A program made the translations under genes and the position numbers. A stretch of DNA of 64,000 nucleotides from Parapedobacter sp051400755 (GTDB taxonomy: Bacteria; Bacteroidota; Bacteroidia; Sphingobacteriales; Sphingobacteriaceae): the NCBI RefSeq assembly GCF_051400755.1, contig NZ_JBLFFL010000010.1:19991-83990 (forward strand). The letters are read 5' to 3'. Below are positions 17,960 through 26,029 of the stretch, one piece after another. The notes beneath the pieces are model-generated. The model worked only from the letters and a program-made list of their open reading frames with translations. It searched no databases and had not been told where the DNA came from. The stretch's first letter is position 1. Every line of letters begins with the position of its first letter.

Positions 17960-20866
17960 TCAATAAATAGAGGCCTTCAATCCAAGGCTGTAAATGGCCA
18001 TTCTCGGGTAATTACCGTTTCCTCCGTCACGTTCCGGCTCCAGCCCTTCCCAACGCGTAAACGTGATGGCATCCTGTGCATTGACATAGACATTCAGATT
18101 CTGGATACCTTTGCCGACACCGGGCAATGAGTAGCCCAGCTGAAGCGTTTTGATACGGAAGAACGATGCGTCACTCAACCAGACATCACTCAGCACCGCG
18201 TTCGAGCTGGCACCAGTCCAAACCCTCGGAAAACGGTTGGCCGTGCTTCCGGGTGTCCACCGATTATCGGCATAGTATTGCCTCGGCGCTCCCAGGCTAT
18301 TGTTAGAGCCGTCCATCAGTACCGGGTATCCCTCCATCCCATTCAATCTGCCAGTGCGCTGGCCTACACCCTGGCCCAAGACGCTGAGATTCCATCGTTT
18401 GTAAGTGACGTTCATATTGATGGAAAAATTCATGTGGGGAAACGGATCACCGAGATCTACCTTATCTTCATCGTTGATGATCCCGTCTCCGTTTTGATCT
18501 ACATAACGGATGTCTCCCGGGAGCGTGTTCGGCAATTTAGCTGCGGTGTTGTTTACCTCTTCCTGGGTCTGAAAGAAGCCATTGCTTTGGTAACCATAGA
18601 AATTGTCGATTGCGATACCCCGATACCAGATCTTGTCCGTGTTGTCTTTGAAAATGAGGGTATCTGAGGTCGTATATCCCGCTTTCAGTACCCGATTCCG
18701 ATTGTCAAAGAGCATTCCTCCAATGGTATAAGAGAAATCGCCTACCTGATCACTCCAAGAAGCCGACACCTCCCATCCTTTGTTTTCCACCTCTCCGATA
18801 TTGATCGAAGACGTCAGGTAGTAAGATCCTGTCAAGGGCGGTACGGGAAATTCAGAATAAATCAAGTCATACGAATGTTTGTGATAGACCTCGGCCGTCA
18901 GATTCAACTTGTTGTTTAGGGCTGTAACATCCACACCGATATTACGCTGCTTTTGCTTTTCCCAAGAAAAATCGGGGTTGGGAACCCGCATCATCCATCC
19001 CCAGGTATTGACGATTTCCTGCCAGAGATAAGGGTTTACGTTTTCATTACCGATGAGTCCGTATGAAAACCTGAACTTCAGGTTCGTTATCGCTCCATTA
19101 TCCCGCAAGCCCGAAAGAAACCCTTCATTATGTGCGTTCCAGGCAAATGCTGCGGAAGGGAAAAAGCCCCACCTGTTTCCGGGTGCAAATTTGCTGCTGC
19201 CATCACCCCGTGCGGTCACCTCCAACAGGTAACGGTTGTCCAGGGAATAATTCAGTTTTCCAAAAAAAGAAGCTTTAGCTATTTCCCGGTAATCCGTATA
19301 GTTGTAGTCCATTACTTCGGTTCCGGCAACTAAATACAGTTTATCCTTGTCTTTGCGGAGGTTTCGTTCGTAGTTGATATTCGCCCGCGCGGTGATCTGG
19401 CTTTCGCTCACGCCTTGTGTCGCCCCAACGGCGTTCCCCCAGGTCGTGACGGGTCGGCCATCACCATCAAAAAACTTGAATGTTTCCCGCTTGAATTTAT
19501 CCGCTGATTTGTTGATGAGATAGGACACATTGGCATCGATATGCAGGTTATCATTGATGTAATACCTCGGCCTCAAATTGATCGTACTTCTGTCATGCAA
19601 GTAGTTCTGTACCCCACCGCGTTCGATGGACGCCATCGGATTCAGGTTGTTGTGCAACATGTAGTGATCAGGCAGATCCGACTCGTAATAAATGGATTGA
19701 GTTGGGTTCATCCGCCAGGCAATCTGATACAAGCCATGTCCGTCGTTATTCGCATATAAACGGTCTACCTGCAGACGATGCGCATAAAAATCGGCCAGCA
19801 AGACAAACTTGTCCGCAATGTTTACATTGGTATTAAACCGGGCGCTGAATTTATCCGTTCCTTCAACCGTGTTCAATCCATTCTCCGCAATATAACCCAG
19901 CATCAGATTAAAGGTGCCTACACCACCCCCGCCGGAGATACTGGCAGACAAGTTGTTGGACGATGCCCGGCGTTGCATCACTTCATCCAGCCAGTTTGTG
20001 TTTGCATACTGGCCCTGTTCGGCATTTTCGATATCCGAACCGGTGTACAGCAGCGATTGCCCTTGCATAGTACGGGCTTCATTATTAAGCCGCATATAAT
20101 CCGCTGAACCCACGAAATCAGGTAAGTCGATGGGATCATTGACTGCACTCCAAGCGTGGACATCCACTTTGAACTGGCCGGTGGTTCCGCGCTCGGTTTC
20201 GATAATGACGACCCCGTTTGCACCACGTGAACCATACATCGCCGCCGATGCGGCATCTTTCAATACGCTGATGCTTTTGATCTGATTGGGGTCAAGGTCT
20301 GTCAGGGACTGCTCCATCCCATCCACGATCACCAACGGCGCCGCATTTTGCAGTGTACTGATCCCCCGGATGGAGATGGTACCCGGCACACTGCCCGGCA
20401 AATTGTTGCCCTGCATCAACGTGACGCCCGGCAGCGTACCACTGAACGCCTCTTCCATTTTGAAAATCGGCCGTGACTTGGTACGGGTCATATCCAGTTC
20501 GGCAATGGAAGACGCTAAGTGCTGCCGCTCCACCGTGTTATAACCCACCACAAGCACTTCATCAATGGTCTCGCTCTCTGCTACCAACACGACGTCGATA
20601 CGGGTCTCGCCTTTTGTGGTTCGCTCCGCATCTGCATAACCAATCATACTGAATATCAGCGTGGCTTCATCGTCGAGAGTCAGTTGATAGTGTCCATCGT
20701 CGTCGGTAGTGGTACCGACATTCGACCCTTTGACCAAAATATTAGCCGCGGGAATTGGTTTTCCATCGGCATCTGAAACCGTTCCCTGCACAGTCCGCTG
20801 CTGGGCATGTGCTATGGCCGATGAAAATAAAACAGCCAACAGGGCTGTAATCATAAATTTGTTCAT
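17960..20866 (-). CDS. SusC/RagA TonB-dependent transporter (second pair)
   Basis: 968 residues from ATG 20866. A TTG two codons upstream is a less likely start. The signal peptide ends near AHAQQ. It has the N-terminal regulatory-like domain (VQGTVSDADGKPIPAANILV), TonB-box region IDEVLVVGYNTVERQ, plug motifs (ISIRGISTLQNAAPLVIVDG, AASAAMYGSRGANGVVIIET) and a barrel ending MAIYSLGLKASIY. It is the first gene of the whole locus. Its likely promoter is the shared element at 21114-21169, about 240 bp upstream. Confidence 0.92.
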   Translation of the reverse strand: MNKFMITALLAVLFSSAIAHAQQRTVQGTVSDADGKPIPAANILVKGSNVGTTTDDDGHYQLTLDDEATLIFSMIGYADAERTTKGETRIDVVLVAESETIDEVLVVGYNTVERQHLASSIAELDMTRTKSRPIFKMEEAFSGTLPGVTLMQGNNLPGSVPGTISIRGISTLQNAAPLVIVDGMEQSLTDLDPNQIKSISVLKDAASAAMYGSRGANGVVIIETERGTTGQFKVDVHAWSAVNDPIDLPDFVGSADYMRLNNEARTMQGQSLLYTGSDIENAEQGQYANTNWLDEVMQRRASSNNLSASISGGGGVGTFNLMLGYIAENGLNTVEGTDKFSARFNTNVNIADKFVLLADFYAHRLQVDRLYANNDGHGLYQIAWRMNPTQSIYYESDLPDHYMLHNNLNPMASIERGGVQNYLHDRSTINLRPRYYINDNLHIDANVSYLINKSADKFKRETFKFFDGDGRPVTTWGNAVGATQGVSESQITARANINYERNLRKDKDKLYLVAGTEVMDYNYTDYREIAKASFFGKLNYSLDNRYLLEVTARGDGSSKFAPGNRWGFFPSAAFAWNAHNEGFLSGLRDNGAITNLKFRFSYGLIGNENVNPYLWQEIVNTWGWMMRVPNPDFSWEKQKQRNIGVDVTALNNKLNLTAEVYHKHSYDLIYSEFPVPPLTGSYYLTSSINIGEVENKGWEVSASWSDQVGDFSYTIGGMLFDNRNRVLKAGYTTSDTLIFKDNTDKIWYRGIAIDNFYGYQSNGFFQTQEEVNNTAAKLPNTLPGDIRYVDQNGDGIINDEDKVDLGDPFPHMNFSINMNVTYKRWNLSVLGQGVGQRTGRLNGMEGYPVLMDGSNNSLGAPRQYYADNRWTPGSTANRFPRVWTGASSNAVLSDVWLSDASFFRIKTLQLGYSLPGVGKGIQNLNVYVNAQDAITFTRWEGLEPERDGGNGNYPRMAIYSLGLKASIY

Positions 20867-21113
20867 AATCAATGTATAACTATTTTCATATTAGTATCTT
20901 AGGTTACTTGCCTTGAAGCAGGCAATTCAACCGATTAATTTTTCCTGGTGAGTCATGCACTAATACATACAGCGGCCTCCTTTCTTGTTAAGCAACCAAC
21001 ATACCCATCCCATCCATTACGATGGTATAGATTGAAGACATTCCTGCCTTCGCTATATTTTCCTCAAGTTAATCAGGGTGATTCATTGGTTTTGCCAGAC
21101 TACAAGCACGACA

Positions 21114-21169
21114 CGAAGCTACAATATTGTTATAAACTACAAAAACTTTTTTTATTTTTTTATAAAAGA
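21114..21169 (-). promoter_or_regulatory. 51-bp shared element upstream of SusC (copy B)
   Basis: Positions 21119-21169 match the copy at 16179-16229 without gaps. On the minus strand a TTTTG (from 21144) stands 18 bp before TAGCTTCG (21121-21114), a one-mismatch version of TAnnTTTG. It probably drives the locus starting with the SusC at 20866 and leaves a leader of about 240 bp. The shared A-rich tract and CAATATTG palindrome may be a regulator site. Confidence 0.6.
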
Positions 21170-21345
21170 TTATACAATTAACACCATTTAAAATAATACA
21201 CACACTTCTTTAATAAAAATATAATGACGCTTTACGGATAGGTTTACCGTAAATGATTAATTTGTAATTAATCAAAGAATTTCGAGACCCGCAATATTAT
21301 CGTCCTAAGAAAGAAAAAAAGCAGATCAAAAACGCTCCGAAGTCT

Positions 21346-21377
21346 CTTTCCAAACTTTCCGAAGAAACTTTGGAAAG
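21346..21377. repeat. 9-bp inverted repeat
   Basis: CTTTCCAAA at 21346-21354 pairs with TTTGGAAAG at 21369-21377 around 14 bases that repeat the CTTTCC theme. It has no T-run, so a terminator is unlikely. An operator or decay remnant is possible. Confidence 0.3.
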
Positions 21378-21607
21378 TTTCCCCAGTGAAAATTATTTTC
21401 CACCCCGGTGAGTTTTCGGATTTTGCCCATCATTATCGGCCCGGAAGCGTGGAGGTTTCAGGCGCATCCTTTTTTCGGGGCCAAAGAAGCGCTGTGAGTC
21501 CTTTAAATTCTAAGTGGTTAAAACCTTCACTGGAAAAATGAAATCAATACACGAGATGTGTTTATTTTTTATCCTTATATGATATCTGCATTTCGCAATG
21601 CAAACTA

Positions 21608-21641
21608 AAAGGCCATCCCGAAATATTTCGGGATGGCCTTT
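21608..21641. terminator. 34-bp perfect palindrome, bidirectional terminator
   Basis: Two 17-bp arms (21608-21624 and 21625-21641) are exact reverse complements and start and end with AAA/TTT. The hairpin would serve as a terminator for the minus-strand fragment at 21676-21951. The flanking A/T runs suit either direction. Confidence 0.75.
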
Positions 21642-21675
21642 CAAATATACTGGCCTACCGACTATCGATTCCCAG

Positions 21676-21951
21676 CTACTCCTTCGTAAATCGGAAATTG
21701 GCAAAATAATAAACCATGTCACTGGGCGGTTCGAATGTCAATGATGGTTCCCCGCCGACATTTATGACGATGACCCTGTTATGCTTACCAAGTGCAGTGG
21801 ACAGATCAATGGTGACCTCTGTCCACTTTTGAAGGTCATTATCGGCTATTTTGAAGTCATCAGCATTAGGCGCCCAATATTCCTGTCCGAAACTGCTCTC
21901 ACTGCCAAACGCCCACGGTAGCACAAAGGTAAACGACGACCAAAACTTTTT
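21676..21951 (-). pseudogene. C-terminal fragment of a larger surface or carbohydrate-active protein
   Basis: The frame is open from a stop at 21952-21954 to the TAG at 21676 and reads like the end of a beta-sandwich domain (FTFVLPWAFGSESSFGQEY near the start, YYFANFRF near the end). There is no ATG, only GTG, no signal peptide, and the frame begins mid-strand at an A7 tract. This looks like a remnant left by deletion of the 5' part of a gene, followed by an intact terminator at 21608-21641. The parent family is not recognised. It could have been another member of the neighbouring utilisation locus. Confidence 0.6.
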
Positions 21952-22104
21952 TTAGTCGTTTTGCGAAGAAAAGTTTATTTCATGTTTTTTTTATATAAGT
22001 GCGGTTATTTTTATGTTAAATTATGTAAAGTACCTAGATTAGCCACCCTATAAACTTCGTTTACCAGATATTTAACTATTTTTACCTGCCAATCTGAAAT
22101 CCAT

Positions 22105-23358
22105 ATGAAATCTCTTTTTTTTGATAAGCAACGCTTGGACAGCATGTCCAAATTAGAACGGAAAAACTATACCTACCGCCTGAAGCTGGTCAAAGCCATC
22201 GTTGAAAATAATGGCATGACCAATTCAGAAATACGCGACGAACTCAATATCAGCACCCCAAAATTGTTGACCTTAATTAACAAGCTGGTGGCCGAGGATA
22301 TCCTTGAACAAAAAGAAAAAGGGAATTCCATCGGCGGGCGAAAGCCTGTATTGAATAAGATCAAGGATAGTACCCTGCTTATCCTGTGTGTAGAGGTTGA
22401 GCGGTTCAAGGTCAAAATATCAGTGGTAGACAATAACAACAATGTTAAGAACCCGACGATCTACCCATTCCTGTTGACTAAAAATCAGTCCTCGATTGGC
22501 GACCTTAATCAACTTATTTCTGCTTTTGTCGATAGCCATGCGATCGATTGGGCGGCTATTCTCGGTATCGGAATCAGCATGCCGGGCCTTATCCACGACA
22601 AGGCGGGCAACAACTATACCTACATGATTGGTCAACAGGGGGATACTCCCCTAAACGAACTGTTTTCAGCCCATTTCAACAAACCCGTCGTCATCATCAA
22701 CGATGTAAAAAGTGTGGCAACCGCGGAACTGAAGTTTGGCCTTGCGAAAGAACGGAAAGATGTGCTGGTCATTCTCATGGATTGGGGTATTGGGCTGGGC
22801 ATCATCATGGACGGACAGTTGCAGGGCGGAACGGCTGGCTTCTCGGGTGAAATAGGTCACATTCCTTTTGTAGAAGATGGCATGCTCTGCTATTGCGGCA
22901 AGCGGGGGTGTTTGGAGACGGTTGCGTCGGGCATCGCACTGGCCAGGATGGCTAAGGAAGGCATTCAATCGGGACAAGATTCGCTCTTAAATGAGCTTTC
23001 TGACCGCGAAATCGAGAATATTGAGCCGCACTTGATCATCAATGCCGCTAAACGGGGCGATCAATATGCGATCAGTATCCTATCGTACCTCGGCGAAAAG
23101 CTGGGTAAGGGAATGGCAACGCTGATCCAGCTATTCAACCCCGAACTTATTGTTTTAGGTGGTAAGATTGCCGAAGCCAAGGAATATATTACGATCCCGA
23201 TTCAGAAGGCTATCAACACGTATTGCATGCAACCGATACGGGATCTCGTGCATATCGAACTTTCCCAGTTTGGTTCTGAGGCGGGGGCCATCGGCACGGC
23301 GCATATCTTTCTCGATGAATTATTCGATATGCATATTAATCATGTCAATCAAAAGTGA
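22105..23358 (+). CDS. ROK-family transcriptional regulator
   Basis: 417 residues. An N-terminal winged helix (about residues 25-75; MTNSEIRDELNISTPKLL) is followed by a ROK domain. NDVKSVATAE matches the ROK substrate-site Asn-Asp. MDWGIGLGIIMDGQL and GEIGHIPF (about 246) are present, as is the zinc motif CYCGKRGCLE (about 262-271). The N-terminal phosphate-binding loop reads LCVEVERFKVKISV, not the DxGxT of sugar kinases, so it is probably a repressor without kinase activity. It is divergent from the SusC/SusD locus and is the natural candidate to regulate it through a sugar ligand (inference). Confidence 0.88.
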   Translation: MKSLFFDKQRLDSMSKLERKNYTYRLKLVKAIVENNGMTNSEIRDELNISTPKLLTLINKLVAEDILEQKEKGNSIGGRKPVLNKIKDSTLLILCVEVERFKVKISVVDNNNNVKNPTIYPFLLTKNQSSIGDLNQLISAFVDSHAIDWAAILGIGISMPGLIHDKAGNNYTYMIGQQGDTPLNELFSAHFNKPVVIINDVKSVATAELKFGLAKERKDVLVILMDWGIGLGIIMDGQLQGGTAGFSGEIGHIPFVEDGMLCYCGKRGCLETVASGIALARMAKEGIQSGQDSLLNELSDREIENIEPHLIINAAKRGDQYAISILSYLGEKLGKGMATLIQLFNPELIVLGGKIAEAKEYITIPIQKAINTYCMQPIRDLVHIELSQFGSEAGAIGTAHIFLDELFDMHINHVNQK

Positions 23359-23363
23359 CGACT

Positions 23364-24125
23364 ATGATGACGGAAATAACCACCGCATGGATCAGCCATA
23401 TCCGGTGGATGAACGGGTGGGATGCATTGGAAAGCGCGGCAGCCCTTGGTACTCCGAGAGTATGGTTGGTCAATACACCGGATGCCCATAAACGGTTTTC
23501 CGACGATCGGTATCAAGGTATCTTGAATGAACACGAATTACAGCGGGCGGCTAGGTTCCATCAGGCAACTCATGCTGCGCGTTTTGAAACTGCCCGTATC
23601 TTGCTTCGATTGCTGATGGCGCGTTCGACAACCGCTGATCCAAAAGCGATCGGTTTTACCGATGGATACCATCATAAACCATTCCTCTCCATGCCTGAAG
23701 ACACCAATATCGAGTTTAATGTGTCTTACACCGAAAATCGGGCGATGATTGGTCTGGCTAGCGGTTATCCCGTGGGGATAGACATCGAGTGGCTGCACCG
23801 GCCGTTGGACATTCAGGATATGCTGGAGGCGTGTTTTTCCGACAACGAAATTGCCTTCATTACTTCGCATAAGGAGTCGATGATTTATCGCTTTTTCACG
23901 TTATGGACACGAAAAGAGGCGATCCTAAAATTAACAGGTGAAGGAATCGGAGAGCACCTTCCGAGGTTTGAAGTACTGGATGGCGCCTGCATGGCCGACA
24001 GGAGTATCACCGGCGAGCATTCGCCCGATCGCATTTACCTGTACTCCTTTCCGGTAACGGATCAGTATATCGGGTCCTTTGCAACACCCAAACCGGTCGC
24101 CGATGTCGCTTTTTATGTCCTGTAA
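23364..24125 (+). CDS. Sfp-type 4'-phosphopantetheinyl transferase
   Basis: 253 residues from ATG 23364. A GTG at 23355 overlaps the ROK stop codon (GTGA) and is an alternative that would couple the two genes. The enzyme moves phosphopantetheine from CoA to a carrier-protein serine. The two family motifs are visible: GIDIEWL (about 138-144), whose acids bind Mg, and LWTRKEAILKLTGEGIG (about 179-195; WxxKEA). FNVSYTENRAMIGLA matches the FNxSH-like strand. Its stop codon abuts the stop of the opposite-strand glycosyltransferase with no gap. No polyketide or peptide synthetase is near, so a general carrier-protein role is likely. Confidence 0.88.
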   Translation: MMTEITTAWISHIRWMNGWDALESAAALGTPRVWLVNTPDAHKRFSDDRYQGILNEHELQRAARFHQATHAARFETARILLRLLMARSTTADPKAIGFTDGYHHKPFLSMPEDTNIEFNVSYTENRAMIGLASGYPVGIDIEWLHRPLDIQDMLEACFSDNEIAFITSHKESMIYRFFTLWTRKEAILKLTGEGIGEHLPRFEVLDGACMADRSITGEHSPDRIYLYSFPVTDQYIGSFATPKPVADVAFYVL

Positions 24126-25310
24126 CTACGCGTTAATCGGTTTCCGATTCGCTTTCTCCCAAGTCACGCTTTGCGTGCCTTTGAAATAGCGTATCATGCC
24201 CGCCAATACCGCATAGTTCATCACACAGAAATAATATGGGATAAAGGCTGCTTTCAGTTTCAGCGCTTTCCGTTCAAGCAACAAGCCTAAGACAGCCAAG
24301 GAATAAAACAGCAACTGACCATAGAAGAGCGCCGTATACACGTCGCCCGCTCCCCTACTGTACAGCGCCGCATTGACGACAAATACTACTACTAACAAGA
24401 CCGGCGTGATGGTCCACCGCAACACCCGATGGCTGACGTATTGAAAGGTCAATATCGGGTGAATAAACGGATTCAATAGCCGGTTTAGCCATACAATGGA
24501 TTGGATTCCTCCGGCTGCTATCCGGATTTTCCGTTTTAACTCCTCGTTCACATTTTCAGAGGCCATTTCGGTTGCGTATGCATTTGGTTCATACACCACG
24601 CGATATCCTTTTTCGGCAATGCGCATCGAGATCATGAAATCATCCAAGACCGTATCCGGCGGTACCGCTTCATATAGGCCGCTTCGGATGCTGAATAGTT
24701 CCCCCGCACTGCCCACCACCGAGTATAACTCGGAGTCCCATTTTTTCAATGTCGATTCATATTTCCAATAAAATCCTTCGCCCGCCGAGCTTGCATCTGC
24801 TGATTCATCGGCATGTACCCGCTTTTCCCCGGCTACAGCACCGATTTTGTCGTCCGCATAGTGCTTGCACACTTCCATTAGGGCTTCTTGGTTAAGGAGC
24901 GTATTGGCGTCCGTGAAAACCACCACATCGGTCGTCACCTGACACATGACCCGATGGATCGCTGCAATCTTGCCCAGCCGTTCCTGAACATGCAGCAGGC
25001 GGACCTGCGGATAGTTTGCAACAAGCCGGGGGGATTCATCGGCGGAGCCGTCGGTGACGACATAAAAGTGAATTTTTTCTGGTGGATAAGTTAAGGCAAG
25101 CGTATTGATTATCTTCTGCTCAATGATCAAGGCCTCGTTGTATGCCGCAACGACGACGGAGCAGGATGGAAGCTCGGCAACAGCCGCCGCAGGCGTTTGT
25201 CTTGCACGGACAAACCATCTTTTAATCGACACTAACCCATACAATACCATTCCATAACCAACGTATGTGTAGAAAACAATAGATAGGCTGATCCAAAAAA
25301 ATACTTCCAT
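24126..25310 (-). CDS. Membrane family 2 glycosyltransferase
   Basis: 394 residues. An N-terminal membrane helix (2-28) is followed by a GT-A domain: CSVVVAAYNEALIIEQKI (nucleotide-sugar binding), VTDGSADES, VVVFTDANTLL (DxD-like metal site), VLDDFMISMRI (catalytic-base region) and KRKIRIAAGG (QxxRW-like position). About four C-terminal membrane segments follow. This is the layout of processive or lipid-sugar synthesising inner-membrane GT2 enzymes such as hyaluronan/cellulose synthase relatives. Donor and product are unknown. It stands alone, convergent with the phosphopantetheinyl transferase. Confidence 0.88.
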   Translation of the reverse strand: MEVFFWISLSIVFYTYVGYGMVLYGLVSIKRWFVRARQTPAAAVAELPSCSVVVAAYNEALIIEQKIINTLALTYPPEKIHFYVVTDGSADESPRLVANYPQVRLLHVQERLGKIAAIHRVMCQVTTDVVVFTDANTLLNQEALMEVCKHYADDKIGAVAGEKRVHADESADASSAGEGFYWKYESTLKKWDSELYSVVGSAGELFSIRSGLYEAVPPDTVLDDFMISMRIAEKGYRVVYEPNAYATEMASENVNEELKRKIRIAAGGIQSIVWLNRLLNPFIHPILTFQYVSHRVLRWTITPVLLVVVFVVNAALYSRGAGDVYTALFYGQLLFYSLAVLGLLLERKALKLKAAFIPYYFCVMNYAVLAGMIRYFKGTQSVTWEKANRKPINA

Positions 25311-25386
25311 CGGTTGATCCTAAAACTCGGACGAATGTAGGCAATTATCTTCTGCCCAATATCACGATGGCTATGCAATTGGCCTC

Positions 25387-25845
25387 CTAAAATTTCAAAC
25401 CGTGGCTTTTTTCCGACATCAATACGCGCCAAGCCGCTCTGTCCATCTCAAAGGTGAGGTCTTTTTCGGTCAACTGATCGACCGGTATCCAACGAAAAAC
25501 CTGATCAAGCTCCTTGCCGTCCTCAAAATCGAAAGGCCGGTCACTAAACCGGCAGGCCAAGGAGGCTTTGGTATGCACCAGGTAATACACCGCGAGCACT
25601 TGGGTATCGTCAAACGCTGATTTAAAAAATGTATCAGTCGTGTGGATGTGACGTGAGATGTCAATCGCAACACCGCACTCTTCTTGAAACTCACGCTCAA
25701 GCCCTTCCAATAACCCCTCTCCATATTCTAACCCACCCCCTGGAAACTTGCTGAACTCCATGCCATATTCCCGTTCGTCACTGATCAACACCTCTTGCCG
25801 ATCGTTGATCAGGATACCGTATACGCGTACATTGAATTTACTCAT
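25387..25845 (-). CDS. Nudix hydrolase
   Basis: 152 residues. The complete Nudix box (Gx5Ex7REUxEExGU) is present around residues 38-60, ending REFQEECGV, so pyrophosphohydrolase activity on a nucleoside diphosphate-linked compound is expected. Substrate is not evident. A possible -7 box (TAGCTTTG on the minus strand at 25940-25933) lies 88 bp upstream. The gene is followed after 76 bp by the GT2 gene in the same direction. Confidence 0.9.
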   Translation of the reverse strand: MSKFNVRVYGILINDRQEVLISDEREYGMEFSKFPGGGLEYGEGLLEGLEREFQEECGVAIDISRHIHTTDTFFKSAFDDTQVLAVYYLVHTKASLACRFSDRPFDFEDGKELDQVFRWIPVDQLTEKDLTFEMDRAAWRVLMSEKSHGLKF

Positions 25846-25932
25846 CTTATTAACATTTCACGTTTATACATGTGAGAAAACAATCCCCATGATTCAAGCG
25901 TTAACCGAAAAGCGGTGTATAACTGGGGCTTG

Positions 25933-25940
25933 CAAAGCTA
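25933..25940 (-). promoter_or_regulatory. Possible Bacteroidota -7 box for the Nudix gene
   Basis: TAGCTTTG on the minus strand fits TAnnTTTG and lies 88 bp before the Nudix start codon. No clear -33 TTG at the usual distance was found. Confidence 0.35.
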
Positions 25941-26013
25941 CTTTCAAAAATATGATTCTTGTCATAATTTAAATATAATCGGATTGATAAAAAAGATTGT
26001 CGGCACATTTGAC

Positions 26014-26021
26014 TACCTTTG
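26014..26021 (+). promoter_or_regulatory. Bacteroidota -7 box for the desaturase gene
   Basis: TACCTTTG fits TAnnTTTG and ends 8 bp before ATG 26030. Transcription would begin almost at the start codon, giving a nearly leaderless mRNA. It also rules out the TTG at 25997 as the translation start. The -33 box is not clear. Confidence 0.55.
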
Positions 26022-26029
26022 TGGGACAT

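Larger units (their letters stand above)
20867..21607. other. Non-coding AT-rich region upstream of the SusC locus
   Basis: No convincing gene is seen in about 740 bp. It contains the shared SusC element (21114-21169) and an inverted repeat at 21346-21377, and is otherwise AT-rich. Part may be decayed coding sequence, because a gene fragment lies just beyond. Confidence 0.6.

Noticed and set aside
21510..21722. 70-codon minus-strand frame across the palindrome
   Set aside because: It spans a perfect terminator hairpin and overlaps the better-supported gene fragment in another frame.
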